DNA from: Streptomyces gelaticus
GTDB lineage: Bacteria > Actinomycetota > Actinomycetes > Streptomycetales > Streptomycetaceae
Length of the DNA: 64,000 nt
Assembly (NCBI RefSeq): GCF_014649535.1
Contig: NZ_BMTF01000012.1
Location: 1 to 64,000, forward strand
Direction: 5' to 3'
The notes under the pieces: generated by a model
Database searches by the model: none
Told to the model about the DNA's origin: nothing
The model's input: only the letters and a program-made list of their open reading frames with translations
Program-made: the position numbers and the translations under genes
Shown here: positions 16,985-26,044 of the stretch, piece by piece
Position numbering within the stretch: position 1 is the first letter of the stretch
Layout of the letters: each line of letters opens with the position of its first letter

Positions 16985-18235
16985 TCAGCTGTGCTCACAA
17001 TGATCGACAGCGTGGACCACAGGCGGCTCGATCTTGCGCAGTCGTGTAAACGGCACAGCCGAGGCGAGCACGAGAGCAATCGCTCCCACGAGCAAGAGGG
17101 CGAACCATGGGCCGGAACTGTCGATGACGGCTCCAGCTGCCGCGGACGCCAGCGATGCGCCGAGATTCACGGAGGTGTTGATCCATGTCGACGCTTCTGT
17201 CCGGCCGGATTCCGCAACGATGGTGTCGGCGATGAGATACCCGGTGATGAGAGACGGAGCGAGGAACAGGCCGACGAGTGCGAGGCCCGCAGCGAAGGCA
17301 CCGAGCGTGTCCAACTGCGACACGAGCACCGCGCCGAGTCCCATGCCGAGGCACAGGACGAACAGTCTCTTGCCGATTCCTCCCTTGAGGTTCAGCTGCC
17401 CATAGAGAAATCCTCCGAGAGCACTTCCGCCGGCAAAGGCTGCCAGGAGCCAGCCCGAAGCTGCGACAGCATCATGGTGCGAAGCCGCTGCCGGAGCCGC
17501 GATCTCCGCGACACCGAGTACACCACCGACGCCCAGGAGAACGATCAATACTCTTGCGAAACCTGGCTGACGCAGCGGGCGATCGCCTCGCGCGACACCC
17601 CCTCCTGTTCCGCGAAGCACCCCCGAGGACGCGCTCGACGTCATCGCTGCGGTGCCGAGGGAAACGGCTGCCGCGGTCACCCATAGCCCGGTGCTGGGAG
17701 AACTGGCGACAATGACCGCGCTGATGACTACGGGGCCAATGACGAAAAGCAGCTCTTCGCACACCGCGTCGATACTGAAGGCTTTTGTTCGCTGGTCACC
17801 GGCTGTCGTGAGCGATGCCCAGATCATTCTCATCGCCGCCCCCAGGGGCGGCGATGTCAGGCCGATCGCCACACTGAGGACGAGGAACCAGACATCCGCA
17901 ACTTTCTCGGCCTGTGCGATGAGCGCGAGAGCGACGAATCCTGAGGCTTGGCCTGACGCCATGGTGGTGAGCGCGGTTCGTTGACCGAATCGATCGACGG
18001 CCCGGGCGCGCCAGGGGGCGGCGATGACGTTGGCGATCCCGAACGTCGCTGTTGCGAAACCGGCTTTTGTGTACGAACCCGTACTGTCTTGGACGGCGAG
18101 GAGGAGGGCAAGACTGCCCATCGCGAGAGCGGACCGACCGATCAGGGCGGGGAGGAAGGCGCGAAGCGCACCAGGAAGGAGAAGCACTGCGAGCACGAGG
18201 AAGCTCCGATGATGTGCGACGGGCGTCGTATGCAC
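16985..18235 (-). CDS. MFS transporter
   Basis: A 416-residue major-facilitator protein with about 12 membrane spans, starting MHTTPVAHHRSFLVLAVLLL. The loop 2-3 signature appears as APWRARAVDRFGQRTALT, a degenerate D-R-x-G-R/Q-R. The order and the ending (WFALLLVGAIALVLASAVPF) match the drug-exporter-like actinobacterial MFS group. Third-codon positions look less GC-strict than in its neighbours, which may indicate recent acquisition. No adjacent regulator is paired with it, and its substrate is unknown. Confidence 0.83.
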   Translation of the reverse strand: MHTTPVAHHRSFLVLAVLLLPGALRAFLPALIGRSALAMGSLALLLAVQDSTGSYTKAGFATATFGIANVIAAPWRARAVDRFGQRTALTTMASGQASGFVALALIAQAEKVADVWFLVLSVAIGLTSPPLGAAMRMIWASLTTAGDQRTKAFSIDAVCEELLFVIGPVVISAVIVASSPSTGLWVTAAAVSLGTAAMTSSASSGVLRGTGGGVARGDRPLRQPGFARVLIVLLGVGGVLGVAEIAAPAAASHHDAVAASGWLLAAFAGGSALGGFLYGQLNLKGGIGKRLFVLCLGMGLGAVLVSQLDTLGAFAAGLALVGLFLAPSLITGYLIADTIVAESGRTEASTWINTSVNLGASLASAAAGAVIDSSGPWFALLLVGAIALVLASAVPFTRLRKIEPPVVHAVDHCEHS

Positions 18236-18659
18236 GGCCGCCGGACTCTGACGGTTGTCGAGGTCCGGAGGGCACGACAGACCGCACCCTCAACGGATCA
18301 GAACCTGGACGGGAGAGACCCAGGACCGTCAGATGAACATCACAATGAGCATCCTGAGATGCTAGCAAGCTGCGGACGCCGTGCTCCTGATGTTTCCTCA
18401 GCACAGTGATCTGCGTAAAGCGGCATGACCCACACATGCGCGAGCAGGCCGGACTGGGCCCGGCCACGGACACACGCAAAACCTCTGGCGGAACAGGTCT
18501 CACCGCAAGGTGATGTCCGTAACCACCAGAGGCTTCACATGGGGTACCTCGGTCCGCCGACCGAACCGGCAGGCAAACCCGGGCACCTTGCTCGGCGAAG
18601 GGTTTTCGACGGGGCGCGGAGGACCGCGATGCCCTTCGACAGGGGGTTCGGCCGGCGTC
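18236..18659. other. Intergenic region, 424 bp, no gene recognised
   Basis: Between two minus-strand genes. It contains an imperfect long inverted repeat, AACCTCTGG near 18480 and CCAGAGGCTT near 18527, flanking about 40 bases, and several short A/T-rich tracts suitable for the MFS promoter. No protein family was recognised in any frame. Confidence 0.4.
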
Positions 18660-19799
18660 TCACGCCCTCGGGTCCGCGAACGCGGGCCGCGTGCCGTACT
18701 TCTCGACCGCTTCCGGGGCGAGGGACACTCCGAGCCCCGGGCCGGAGGGGATGTCGAGGTATCCGTCGGCGTCGAGTCGCCAGCCGTCGGCGACCAGGTC
18801 GTCCACATAGGCTGAACCGGTCTTGTACTCGACGAGGTCGGTGGACGCGAGTGCGGACGAGAGCTGCAGATCGGCGGCGAGACCGATGGCCGTGTTCCAT
18901 CCGTGCGGAATCAGGCGGATGCCGAGGTCCTGGGCCTCCCAGCCGATCCGGCGCGACTCGCTCAGACCGCCTCCCTTCGTGGTGTCGGGCTGGACGATGT
19001 CGAAGGCGCGGCGCCGCAGGTAGGGGGCGAAGCTCTGCCTGCGGGTGAGAACCTCGCCACCGCTGATGGGGACGGGTGAACCCGCGCGCAGTTCTACGAA
19101 ACCGTCGAGGTCGTCCGGCGCGAGGGCCTCCTCGAACCAGGCGACGTCGTAGTCGGCGAGCATCCGCGCGGTTCGCTTCGCCCATGCCAGACCGCCGGGG
19201 AAGAAGCCTTCGGAGCCACCGGCGTCGACAGCGAGCAACCGGTCGCCTATCGCGGCGCGGGCGGCGGCGACGGTGCGCTCGTCGGTGGCGGCGTCCACCC
19301 GTCCGAACTTCCACCAGCCGATCTTGAACGCGGTGAATCCCTGCTCCACGAGTTGGGTGAGGTTGTCCGTCATGGGTCCGGCCTCATCCATGAGCACCGA
19401 CGCGTAGGGGCGCACGCGGGTGCGATGGCGCCCGCCGAGCAGTCGGCCGACCGGCTGGCCGAGCGCCTGGCCTGCGATGTCCCACAGGGCGATGTCGATC
19501 GCGCTCGTCGCGTGCGTGAGCGCGCCGCCCCGGCCCATCCAGAACGCGGTCTGGTGCAGCGTTTCGGTGATCCGCTCGACCTCCACCGGGTCCTGTCCGA
19601 CGAGGTGCGGGAGCAGGAGGTCGATCGCTCCCCTGACGAGGTTCTCGGTGGTGAACGCGCTTCCGATGCCCGTGACACCTTCGTCGGTGTGGACGGCGAC
19701 GAGCGTGTGCACGACATCGTCCGGGCGCAGTTCGTTCGACCAGCCGCCCTCGGGGGTCGCCCCACGAAGACCGCATGTCTCGACCCTGGTGATTCTCAT
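18660..19799 (-). CDS. Enolase-superfamily (mandelate racemase/MLE) protein, probable sugar-acid dehydratase
   Basis: A 379-residue enolase-superfamily enzyme. The C-terminal barrel shows the three metal ligands: Asp in LLAVDAGGS, Glu in WFEEAL and Glu in PISGGEVL. The Asp-His dyad appears as FDIVQPDTTKGGG and LIPHGWNT. The beta2 lysine lies in FKIGWWKFG. These residues support proton abstraction next to a carboxylate, as in acid-sugar dehydratases. GAGAGGCACTC precedes the ATG. It is divergent from the GntR gene with two TTGTCGACAA sites between. Exact sugar acid unknown. Confidence 0.87.
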   Translation of the reverse strand: MRITRVETCGLRGATPEGGWSNELRPDDVVHTLVAVHTDEGVTGIGSAFTTENLVRGAIDLLLPHLVGQDPVEVERITETLHQTAFWMGRGGALTHATSAIDIALWDIAGQALGQPVGRLLGGRHRTRVRPYASVLMDEAGPMTDNLTQLVEQGFTAFKIGWWKFGRVDAATDERTVAAARAAIGDRLLAVDAGGSEGFFPGGLAWAKRTARMLADYDVAWFEEALAPDDLDGFVELRAGSPVPISGGEVLTRRQSFAPYLRRRAFDIVQPDTTKGGGLSESRRIGWEAQDLGIRLIPHGWNTAIGLAADLQLSSALASTDLVEYKTGSAYVDDLVADGWRLDADGYLDIPSGPGLGVSLAPEAVEKYGTRPAFADPRA

Positions 19800-19874
19800 G
19801 AGTGCCTCTCATAACGGGTGCCATCGCCGCGGGCGGCGGCGACTGTGTTCGGGACCGTACCCGACCGAGAGACC

Positions 19875-19886
19875 ATTGTCGACAAT
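19875..19886. promoter_or_regulatory. GntR-type operator 1, ATTGTCGACAAT
   Basis: A perfect 12-bp palindrome ATTGTCGACAAT, followed by TCGAC, 76 bp upstream of the dehydratase start. The same core recurs at 20048-20059 and 21973-21984 within this locus only at promoter positions, which supports a shared GntR/FadR regulator. Confidence 0.72.
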
Positions 19887-20047
19887 CGACCATTCGGCTA
19901 CAGTCTGCCGAACGGACGGCCACAGAGCGCCGCACCACCACGGGAGCACCCATGCGACGAAGCACCACTCCCCCGACCGCACGTGCGACCCCGCCACACC
20001 CGCCTCCCCGGCCCCGCACCCGTCGGTCGCGGAAACCATCGCACTCG

Positions 20048-20059
20048 ATTGTCGACAAA
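20048..20059. promoter_or_regulatory. GntR-type operator 2, ATTGTCGACAAA
   Basis: ATTGTCGACAAA lies 25 bp upstream of the gntR start codon, overlapping the likely promoter; bound protein would block transcription, consistent with autoregulation. It differs from operator 1 by one base. Confidence 0.72.
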
Positions 20060-20083
20060 GTACGATCCTGTTACGCTCCGGCC

Positions 20084-20761
20084 ATGTCTGGTCTTCCCGC
20101 GCTTCCCGCGCTCCCCTTCGCCTCCCTCGCCTCCCGCCGCGAAACCGTCGCAGACGTCCTGCGCGAAGCCATCACCTCGGGCCGCCTCCAAGCGGGTCAG
20201 AAGCTCACGGAGTCGGGAGTCGCCGAACAGCTGGGAACCAGCCGGGCGCCGGTCCGCGAGGCGCTGCGCCAGCTGGAGCAGGAGGGCCTGGTGATCTCCT
20301 ACCCCTACCGCGGTACGGAGGTGCTCGGCGTCTCCCAGGAGGAGATCGAGAACGTGCTCGTACCGGTCCGCATCTCCCTGGAGAAGTTCGCCTTCCGCAA
20401 GGCGATGCCCCGCCTGACCGACGCGGACTACGACCATCTCCAGTCGCTCGTCCGCAACATGGAGGCAGCGGCCGACGCGTCCGACGCGGCGCTGCTCGCC
20501 GACGAGGACATCCGCTTCCACGAGGCGGTCGTGACCTTGTCGGGGCAACAGCACTGCCTGCAGATCTGGCGGTCGATCCAGCCCCGCGTGCGCGCCTACT
20601 TCCGGCGCGACGCGAGCCACTACTCGGACGCGACCGTGGTCTCCGGGCAGCACCGCGAGCTCATCGACGCGCTCCGTGCGGGCGACGAACACGCGCTGGA
20701 CCGCACCGTCACCGCCCACATCAACACCCATTTCAGAGCCACCGAGGACCCCTCCGAATGA
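20084..20761 (+). CDS. GntR/FadR-family regulator
   Basis: A 225-residue regulator. Winged HTH: ETVADVLREAITSGRLQAGQ, LTESGVAEQLGTSRAPVREALRQLEQEGL; C-terminal all-helical FCD domain with the metal-type residues in RFHEAVVTLSGQ and HRELIDALRAGD followed by HINTHF. FCD-type GntR proteins usually bind sugar acids or organic acids. No clear ribosome site precedes the ATG. The gene is coupled to the SDR gene by ATGA. Three operator copies around the locus point to it as the local regulator. Confidence 0.88.
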   Translation: MSGLPALPALPFASLASRRETVADVLREAITSGRLQAGQKLTESGVAEQLGTSRAPVREALRQLEQEGLVISYPYRGTEVLGVSQEEIENVLVPVRISLEKFAFRKAMPRLTDADYDHLQSLVRNMEAAADASDAALLADEDIRFHEAVVTLSGQQHCLQIWRSIQPRVRAYFRRDASHYSDATVVSGQHRELIDALRAGDEHALDRTVTAHINTHFRATEDPSE

Positions 20762-21546
20762 CCAGGACGATCTTGATCACCGGCGGCGGAAGCGGCATCG
20801 GCCGCGCCACCGCGTTCGAAGCCGCACGCCGGGGCTGGGCCGTCGGCATCCTCGACCGTGACGGCGAGAGCGCCGAGCGGGCGGCGGCCGAAGCCCGGCG
20901 CATGGGCGCCCGCAGAGTCTGGTCGGCCGCGTCGGACGTCACCGACGAACGCGAGCTCGTCGACGCGTTCGGTGCAGCGAGCACCGCACTGGGCCCGGTG
21001 GACGGAGTGACCGCGAGCGCCGGCATCGAGGTCAACGCGCCCCTGCCCCGGATGTCCCTCGACACATGGCGCCGCGTTCTCGACGTGAATCTCACCGGCA
21101 CCTTCCTGACCGTACGCACAGCCGCCCAAGCCCTGCAGGACGCAGGAAGGCCGGGCTCCGTCGTGTGCGTGTCGTCCCCTTCCGCCTTCGTCGGCTTCGC
21201 GGGCGGCTCGAACAGCGCGTACGGAGCGTCCAAGGGCGGAGTCTCCGCGTTCGTGCGGGCTGCCGCCATCGACCTCGCCCCTCACGGCATCCGCGTCAAC
21301 GCAGTCGTCCCCGGCGCCACCGACACGCCCATGCTCTACTTCGGCCTCGACGGTGACGAGCTCGAAGCGGAACGCGCGCGCCTGAGGGACGCCGCGGCAC
21401 GCCAGATCCCGCTCGGACGGATGGCCGACCCCGCGGAGATCGCACGTGCCGCCGTCTGGCTCCTCTCCGACGACGCCTCGTATGTCACCGGCAGTCACCT
21501 GGTGTGCGACGGCGGCCTCACGGCCAAGAGCGCCAACGACTTCTGA
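20758..21546 (+). CDS. Short-chain dehydrogenase/reductase
   Basis: A 262-residue classical SDR: cofactor loop TGGGSGIGRA, acidic DRDGESAERA favouring NAD(H), SAGIE (N-A-G variant), catalytic Ser in CVSSPSAF, Y-x-x-x-K in AYGASKGGV and the ending DASYVTGSHLVCDGG. It overlaps the gntR stop, so both are translated together. With the dehydratase and sugar porter it likely oxidises or reduces a sugar or sugar-acid intermediate. Confidence 0.9.
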   Translation: MTRTILITGGGSGIGRATAFEAARRGWAVGILDRDGESAERAAAEARRMGARRVWSAASDVTDERELVDAFGAASTALGPVDGVTASAGIEVNAPLPRMSLDTWRRVLDVNLTGTFLTVRTAAQALQDAGRPGSVVCVSSPSAFVGFAGGSNSAYGASKGGVSAFVRAAAIDLAPHGIRVNAVVPGATDTPMLYFGLDGDELEAERARLRDAAARQIPLGRMADPAEIARAAVWLLSDDASYVTGSHLVCDGGLTAKSANDF

Positions 21547-21582
21547 CAAGAACCGAAACCCACCACAGAGAGGCGGACTCGC

Positions 21583-21966
21583 ATGACGACTCAGGCAATC
21601 GGCACCACGACATGGGTGGTCGCGGACGGCTACATCCCCCCGGGCAGCACCGGACCGGCACCCGCGATGACCAGCCATGACAGCATCTGCATGCTGAACG
21701 CAGGCGGCGACCCCGCGCACGTGCGCATCGAGGTCTTCTACACCGATCGCGAGCCGGTCGGACCCTATGAGCTCACCGTTCCCGCACGTCGCGCACACCA
21801 TCAACGGATCAACGACCTCCGTGGCCCCGAGCCGATCCTTCCGGGAATCGACTACTGCCTCGTGATCCGAAGTGACCGGCCCATCGTCGTCCAGCACACC
21901 CGCCTCGACTCGCGACAGGCGGAGAACGCCCTTATGTCCACCATCGCCTACCCCTCCTCCCTGTGA
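21583..21966 (+). CDS. Sensory rhodopsin transducer (ASRT) family protein
   Basis: A 127-residue protein closely resembling the Anabaena sensory rhodopsin transducer family: TTWVVADGYIPPGSTGP, MTSHDSICMLNAGGDPAHV, VFYTDREPVGPYELTVPARR and IVVQHTRLDSRQAENALMS are the conserved blocks. The family is a compact beta-sandwich that forms tetramers and is thought to bind small molecules; carbohydrate binding has been proposed. There is no rhodopsin gene here. It lies between the SDR and sugar-porter genes, so a sugar-sensing or sugar-handling role fits better than phototransduction. A good site (AGAGGCGG) precedes the ATG. Confidence 0.85.
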   Translation: MTTQAIGTTTWVVADGYIPPGSTGPAPAMTSHDSICMLNAGGDPAHVRIEVFYTDREPVGPYELTVPARRAHHQRINDLRGPEPILPGIDYCLVIRSDRPIVVQHTRLDSRQAENALMSTIAYPSSL

Positions 21967-21972
21967 ACAACT

Positions 21973-21996
21973 TGGTCGACAATCTACAATCGACAA
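21973..21996. promoter_or_regulatory. GntR-type operator 3 in front of the sugar porter
   Basis: TTGGTCGACAAT (21973-21984) followed by ACAATCGACAA (21986-21996) gives overlapping half-sites of the TTGTCGACAA motif, just upstream of the porter start. It suggests an internal promoter under the same regulator. Confidence 0.62.
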
Positions 21997-22005
21997 GGAC
22001 TCATC

Positions 22006-23451
22006 ATGTCCCATTCATGTCCAGAAGAAGGCGGCCGCCTGACCCGTCGCGTGGCCACGATGGCGGCGGCCGCCGCCATCGGTGGCTTCCTCTTCGGTTT
22101 CGACACCGCGGTGATCAATGGCGCTGTGAACGCCATCGAGAGCAGCTTCGGGCTTGACTCCATCGGACTCGGCACCATCGTCGCCGTCACCCTGCTGGGC
22201 GCCACGCTCGGCTCGTTCAGCGCCGGCTGGCTCGCCGACCGCGTCGGGCGCCCGCGCACCATGGCGGTCGCCGGCGCCGTCTTCCTTGTCGCCGCGATCG
22301 GCTGCGGCCTCGCTCAGGGCCTCTGGGACCTTGCGATCTGGCGCCTGCTCACCGGCTACGGGGTCGGATTCGCGACAGTGATCGGGCCGCTCTACATCTC
22401 GGAGATCGCGCCGGCGAACGTGCGGGGCCGCCTTGCGTCCCTGCAGCAGATGGCGATCGTCCTCGGCATCTTCGCCGCTCTTCTCTCCGACAGCTCGATC
22501 GCATTCGCGCTCGAGGGCGCGGACGCGCAGACGTTCGTCGGGCTTCCCGCGTGGCGGTGGATGTTCATCGCCGGCATCGTGCCGGCTCTCGTCTACCTGA
22601 TCACCGCACTCGCGATCCCCGAGTCGCCGCGGTTCCTTGTCGCTCGCGGACGAATCACCGAAGCACGCGACGTGATGCAAAAGCTCCAGGGCATCTCTGG
22701 CGAAGAAGCCACCACGCTGACCGACCGCATGGCCACGACGTTGCGAACCGACCGATCCGCCCGCTTCCAGGACCTTCTCGACCGACGGCGCGTTCTCCTT
22801 CCCGTCGTCTGGGTGGGGATCGGGCTCGCAGCCCTTCAAGCCCTCGTCGGCGTCGACGTCATCTTCTACTACTCCACATCGTTGTGGCAGTCGGTCGGCT
22901 TCGACGAGTCGGCAGCGTTCGCCCTGTCGGTACTGAGCTCCTTCATGAACGTGGTCGCGACGGTGGCCGCGATCCTTCTCATCGACAGGGTGGGCCGCCG
23001 CCGGCTGCTGCTCGCCGGATCAGCAGGCATGTTCGCGAGTCTCATCACAGTGGCGGTGGGCTTCTCCACCGCCACCATCGCCGGGGACGGCGAGCCGGCA
23101 CTGTCCGGAGCCTGGGGACCGATCACCCTCGTCGGCGCAAACGTGTTCGTCGTGGCCTTCGCGGTTTCCTGGGGGCCGGCCGTCTGGGTCCTTCTCGGCG
23201 AGATGTTCCCCAACCGCATACGCGGCGTCGCGCTCTCGGCGTGCGCCGCCGCCAACTGGCTCGCCGGCGTCCTGCTCAACTTCTCGTTCCCGAGCCTGCG
23301 CGACCTCTCTCTGGCAGGTAGCTACGGGGTTTACGCCTTCATGGCCCTGCTCTCGTGGCTGCTCGTGTACTTCTTCGTCGGCGAGACGAAGGGGCGCTCG
23401 CTGGAGGACATGCAGGAAAGCGCCACGCCGGTGCCGAGCCCACTGAAGTGA
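22006..23451 (+). CDS. MFS sugar porter
   Basis: A 481-residue sugar-porter-subfamily MFS protein with 12 spans. Family signatures: GGFLFGFDTAVINGA in helix 1, GWLADRVGRPRTM, R-G-R-L in NVRGRLASLQQ, PESPRFLVARGR after helix 6, DRVGRRRLLL and the C-terminal GETKGRSLEDM. It would import the sugar or sugar acid used by the dehydratase and SDR. AAGGAC precedes the ATG. A GntR-type operator sits in front. Confidence 0.92.
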   Translation: MSHSCPEEGGRLTRRVATMAAAAAIGGFLFGFDTAVINGAVNAIESSFGLDSIGLGTIVAVTLLGATLGSFSAGWLADRVGRPRTMAVAGAVFLVAAIGCGLAQGLWDLAIWRLLTGYGVGFATVIGPLYISEIAPANVRGRLASLQQMAIVLGIFAALLSDSSIAFALEGADAQTFVGLPAWRWMFIAGIVPALVYLITALAIPESPRFLVARGRITEARDVMQKLQGISGEEATTLTDRMATTLRTDRSARFQDLLDRRRVLLPVVWVGIGLAALQALVGVDVIFYYSTSLWQSVGFDESAAFALSVLSSFMNVVATVAAILLIDRVGRRRLLLAGSAGMFASLITVAVGFSTATIAGDGEPALSGAWGPITLVGANVFVVAFAVSWGPAVWVLLGEMFPNRIRGVALSACAAANWLAGVLLNFSFPSLRDLSLAGSYGVYAFMALLSWLLVYFFVGETKGRSLEDMQESATPVPSPLK

Positions 23452-23478
23452 TGCGCGTCAACGACCCGGGCGGCCTGG

Positions 23479-23496
23479 CGAGCCGAATCGGGCTCG
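23479..23496. terminator. Weak hairpin between convergent genes
   Basis: CGAGCC and GGCTCG pair over 6 bp around a 6-base loop, between the sugar-porter gene and the convergent GNAT gene. Its strength is modest and its function is inferred only from place. Confidence 0.3.
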
Positions 23497-23577
23497 GCCG
23501 GGTACTCCACGCAGCGCCGTCCTCGCCTTCACCACTGCGACCGACGCATTCATACGGAGCCGGCACGGGCCGGGGCG

Positions 23578-24069
23578 TCACTTCAGTTCCATGAGGATGT
23601 CGGCGCGGGCGTAATAGTCGGCCACCGGGAGACGGTTGCGGGTGATCCTGACAAACCCGGCTTCCTCGTAGAGGTGGATTGCGGGAGCCAGCTTGCTGTT
23701 CGTACCGAGGAACAGCCGGGCCCCACCGAGTGCCTGGGCGCGGTCGATCGCTGCGGCGATGAGGAGGCGGCCGATGCCGCGTCCCTGCGCGGCGGGGGAC
23801 ACGGCCATCTTCGCCAGCTCGAACACGGCGTCCGGGTAGGCCAGAAGCGCCACGCACCCGACGACGGTGCCGCTGCCCGGCTCGCGCGCCAGGAGCACAT
23901 CGCCGCCCGGGCCCACGATGCGGCCGAACGGATCTCCGAGAACCGCCCGGTCCTCTTCCTGCAGGACGAACAGGCGCGAGATCCACTCCTCGTTCAACGC
24001 GCGGAACGCGTCGGCATCGCTCGGTGAGGCGATCGAGGAGACCACGGTCGAGGCAGAGGTGTACGGCAT
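23578..24069 (-). CDS. GNAT acetyltransferase
   Basis: A 163-residue GNAT. VVGCVALLAYPDAVFELAKMAVSPAAQGRGIGRLLIAAAI contains strands beta3-beta4 and the acetyl-CoA loop Q-G-R-G-I-G (this block is over 20 residues, so key residues are QGRGIG near residue 97). LFLGTNSKLAPAIHLYEEAGF is the family C-terminal pattern. Similar proteins acetylate small amines or amino acids. It is divergent from the LysR gene at 24169 with about 100 bp between them, so that regulator may control it. Confidence 0.85.
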   Translation of the reverse strand: MPYTSASTVVSSIASPSDADAFRALNEEWISRLFVLQEEDRAVLGDPFGRIVGPGGDVLLAREPGSGTVVGCVALLAYPDAVFELAKMAVSPAAQGRGIGRLLIAAAIDRAQALGGARLFLGTNSKLAPAIHLYEEAGFVRITRNRLPVADYYARADILMELK

Positions 24070-24168
24070 GGGGCGGTTTCCTTTCGGTGCAGCTTCTCGT
24101 CAGCAGCCTCCGGCCCACTCACCCATATGTCCAATACAAGCAGTAGCCTCCATCAATAAGCTTGAACT

Positions 24169-25089
24169 ATGGATCAGCGCATCGAGCTCCGTCATCTGCG
24201 GTACTTTCTGGCTGTGGCCGAGGAACTCCACTTCGGCCGTGCAGCCCAGCGGCTGAACATTGCTCAGCCGGCCCTGTCCCAGCAGATCAGGCAGCTCGAG
24301 AAGATTGTCGGTGTCGAGCTGTTCCGGCGGACCTCCCGGAGCGTCCGTCTCACAGACGCGGGAGCGACGTTCCAGCCACGGGCAAGGGACCTCCTGGGCC
24401 GTCTGGCAGCCGACCTTGACGAGGCCGGCCGTGTCGGGCGCGGCGAGGCCGGTCGCCTGGATGTCGCCTTCATCACTTCCGCCACCGCGATCGTCAGCGA
24501 ACAGCTCCGTGAATTCTCCCGCCGCCGCCCGGACGTCCAGATCAAGGTGCACGACGGCTTCACCGTCGATGTCCTGGCGGCCCTGGAGCGGGGCACAGCC
24601 GACATCGGGATCGTGCGAGATGCTGAGGAGCGAGACGATATCGACCTTTCCCTGCTGGCAACGGAACGGTTTGTCGCCGTCGTCCCCACAGAGCACCCCG
24701 CCGCAAGCGATGACCATGTGGAAGCAACGGCGCTGGCCACTGACCCGCTGATCCTGTTCCCACGTACAGCAGGAGCTCAAGCGTTCGACATGAACACACA
24801 ACCGTTGCGGGACGCCGGCATCGACGTCCGGGTCGCGCAGGAGTGCTCGAACTGGCACACCATCATCATGTTCGTCGCTGCCGGACTCGGCGTCACCATC
24901 GCCCCCTACAGCGTCACGACGCTGCTCCCCGCAGGCGCCCGACGCCTCGAACTCGACGGGCCTCCCGCAGTGAGCCGGATCTTCATGGCCACCCGCCGAG
25001 GAGACAGCCGTCCCCTCGTACAGGCCTTCATCGCGGCGTCCGAGTCCGTGACAGGTCGTGACCACGACCTGACGAAAGGAACGCCTTGA
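24169..25089 (+). CDS. LysR-family transcriptional regulator
   Basis: A 306-residue LysR protein: HTH LHFGRAAQRLNIAQPALSQQ at about residues 19-38, then a substrate-binding domain (DVAFITSATAIVSEQL, DIGIVRDAEE, FVAAGLGVTIAPYS). The start MDQRIELRHLRYFLAVAEE matches the family. It is divergent from the GNAT gene, the usual arrangement for a LysR target, and convergent with the downstream hydrolase. Effector unknown. Confidence 0.9.
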   Translation: MDQRIELRHLRYFLAVAEELHFGRAAQRLNIAQPALSQQIRQLEKIVGVELFRRTSRSVRLTDAGATFQPRARDLLGRLAADLDEAGRVGRGEAGRLDVAFITSATAIVSEQLREFSRRRPDVQIKVHDGFTVDVLAALERGTADIGIVRDAEERDDIDLSLLATERFVAVVPTEHPAASDDHVEATALATDPLILFPRTAGAQAFDMNTQPLRDAGIDVRVAQECSNWHTIIMFVAAGLGVTIAPYSVTTLLPAGARRLELDGPPAVSRIFMATRRGDSRPLVQAFIAASESVTGRDHDLTKGTP

Positions 25090-25108
25090 CCTGCCGAGCG
25101 AGCACGGG

Positions 25109-25947
25109 TCAGGAGGGGTCGAGGTCTCCGGGGGTGGGCGCGAGTGCCCAGTCGAGGGCGAGGTCGGCGACGGCTTCCCAGCCGTCCTCGCCGCAGGTGT
25201 AGTGGCTGCGGCCGTCGAACAGCTTGTACGCCGTGATCGCCGTGGAGTGCTTGGCGTTCTTCTCGTAGTTCTCGCGCTGTACTACGGGCGGCAGGATGTT
25301 GTCGTTGCCGCCGGAGATGAACAGCAGCGGCGCACGGTCGTCGTTGGCGAAGTTGCAGGTCGTCGCTGCGTTCGGGGTGAAGTTCGCGAAGCCGCCCTGG
25401 AACAGGATGCGGCCGGAGACCGGGACGGCGTAGCGGTCGTAAACGGCCTTCGACTCCTGCACGGTGAGGTTGTTCGTGAAGGCGTAGTGGAAGTCCTTCT
25501 CGGCGATCGGCACAGCCCGGTTCTTGTTGGCCGCGGGTTGTGCAGGACAGGGAAGGTGGCCTTGATCTCGCTGAAGGGCAGCGCCTTCACGCCCTTCACG
25601 GCCGCGCCGTCGATGGACACGCCGGCCGTACCGTAACCGGCGTCGAGGAGAAGCTGGACGAAGGCACCGCCGAACGAGTGCCCCATGATGACCGGCTCGC
25701 TGCCGAGCGCGTCGATGACCTCCGTGAGGTGACCGAAGACTTCGCGCACGCCCAGGCCGGCCAGCGGTGACGGGTCGTTGCGGAGTGCCTCGACTCCGGC
25801 GGGACCCGGCTCGATGCCCGGGTAGCCGGGGGTGATCACCTTCAGCCCGCGCTGCTCGTAGCGCGTGGCCCAGTGCTCCCACGAGAGCGGCGTCATCCAG
25901 AGACCGTGGATGAGGACGACGGTGTCCGTGGCTGCTTCTCGTTCCAT
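25109..25947 (-). pseudogene. Alpha/beta hydrolase with one frameshift
   Basis: The N-terminal frame has TDTVVLIHGLWMTPLSWEHW and nucleophile elbow VIMGHSFGGAFVQLLL; it breaks near 25530-25537 at FPVLHNP. The other frame resumes ANKNRAVPIAEKDFHYAFTN and holds LLFISGGNDNILPP (acid) and GRSHYTCGEDGW (base His), to the stop at 25109. Restoring one G in AACCCGCGGCC gives NPAANKNRAV. All three catalytic residues are otherwise present, so this is a recent mutation or a sequencing error. Confidence 0.75.
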
Positions 25948-26044
25948 GTGCGCGATCCGAATCTTCACGGTGCGGCGGCGCACGGCTGCTGTCCACCGGC
26001 ACTTCTTCCGGACTGCCCCGACCGATGGCAGCCGGCCGGCAGGA

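Noticed and set aside
18480..18537. AACCTCTGG…CCAGAGGCTT as insertion-sequence ends or a recombination site
   Set aside because: The repeat is imperfect and no transposase or target duplication accompanies it.
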